Source: JBGSYN01 sp041750975 (lineage in GTDB: Bacteria; Pseudomonadota; Alphaproteobacteria; Geminicoccales; Geminicoccaceae). From it: DNA of 45,403 bases. The stretch spans positions 1 through 45,403 of the forward strand of contig JBGSYN010000176.1 of the NCBI GenBank assembly GCA_041750975.1. Direction: 5' to 3'. Below, in pieces: positions 45,264 to 45,403 of the stretch (position 1 is its first letter; every line of letters starts with the position of its first letter). Position numbers and translations under genes: made by a program. The notes under the pieces were generated by a model. That model was not told the DNA's origin and did not search any database. It saw only the letters and a program-made list of their open reading frames with translations.

Positions 45264-45403
45264 TAGTGCACCGACGCATTCTTTAGATTCACATTTTGTT
45301 GCTTTTGTGCTATCTGAACGGCATGGCACAGACGGTATGTACGCTGGTTTCGAGGGACGATCGCAGGCGCTTGGCAGCGATCGTCGATGACCGCAATCGA
45401 TCG
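45264..45403 (+). mobile_element. Left end of an IS630-like insertion element (partial)
   Basis: The segment from the TA at 45264-45265 onward (AGTGCACCGACGCATTC...) leads directly into a transposase start. IS630 elements insert at TA and have terminal inverted repeats of about 20-30 bases, so this TA is a plausible left boundary. The right end is outside the window, so neither the inverted repeat nor the TA duplication can be confirmed. cutA ends 31 bases before it and is not interrupted. Confidence 0.45.
45323..45403 (+). CDS. IS630 family transposase, N-terminal end (partial)
   Basis: The last 81 bases encode 27 residues beginning M-A-Q-T-V-C-T-L-V-S-R-D-D-R-R-R-L-A-A-I. This matches the N-terminus of a group of IS630-family transposases that start with L-V-S-x-D-D-R-x-x-L-x-x-I-V-x-D-R-N-R and continue into a helix-turn-helix. 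The DDE catalytic domain would lie outside the window. The assignment depends on this short segment and is therefore moderate. Whether the full copy is intact cannot be judged. Confidence 0.6.
   Translation, partial: MAQTVCTLVSRDDRRRLAAIVDDRNRS

Overview
This 45.4 kb window is GC-rich chromosomal DNA from an alphaproteobacterium. That assignment rests on the gene content and order: an alr-mlaE-mlaF-radA-cvpA-purF run, an AapJQMP-type general amino acid transporter, a sdhE-mfd run divergent from recG, and aspS divergent from rnd. Most of it is ordinary core genome. The order or genus cannot be fixed from the sequence alone.

Layout. 1-5949 (+): end of alanine racemase, the MlaE/MlaF lipid-transport ABC core, RadA, CvpA, PurF and a short-chain dehydrogenase, tightly packed with ATGA overlaps. 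5902-9209 (-): a large lipoprotein with a helical repeat region and a CHAT peptidase domain, co-translated with a small secreted protein; upstream lies a relic of an RHS/YD-repeat gene (about 9274-9627). 9731-13150 (-): an MFS transporter and a secreted multidomain serine hydrolase (two Ig-like repeats, SH3-like domain, class-C beta-lactamase fold). 13651-17279 (+): four envelope genes, an SGNH hydrolase, an arylsulfotransferase-like propeller, a small protein with a YVGPGAG motif and a three-span membrane protein. 17250-21462 (-): aapP, aapM, aapQ, aapJ, with a strong stem-loop between aapJ and aapQ.

21671-22882 (+) is a cystathionine beta-lyase. 22866-31546 (-) is a seven-gene run: sdhE, mfd, a histone-deacetylase-like hydrolase, xseB, ispA, dxs, tlyA. 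Together xseB-ispA-dxs-tlyA carry isoprenoid precursor synthesis with small repair/RNA-modification partners. recG (31582-33735, +) is divergent from sdhE, and a DUF502 membrane protein converges on it. 34550-36146 is the least gene-dense part: AT-rich, palindrome-bearing DNA ahead of one orphan coiled-coil gene with its own terminator. 36147-40755 (-) is a peptide/nickel-type ABC importer (two permeases, two ATPases) without a substrate-binding protein, preceded by a small membrane protein. 40822-45232 holds another small membrane protein, aspS, rnd and cutA. The right edge (45323-45403) is the start of an IS630-like transposase.

The accessory parts most worth attention are the CHAT lipoprotein pair beside an RHS relic, and the SGNH/arylsulfotransferase/YVGPGAG/three-span cassette, which looks like a cell-envelope modification module. 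No tRNA, rRNA or CRISPR array was seen.
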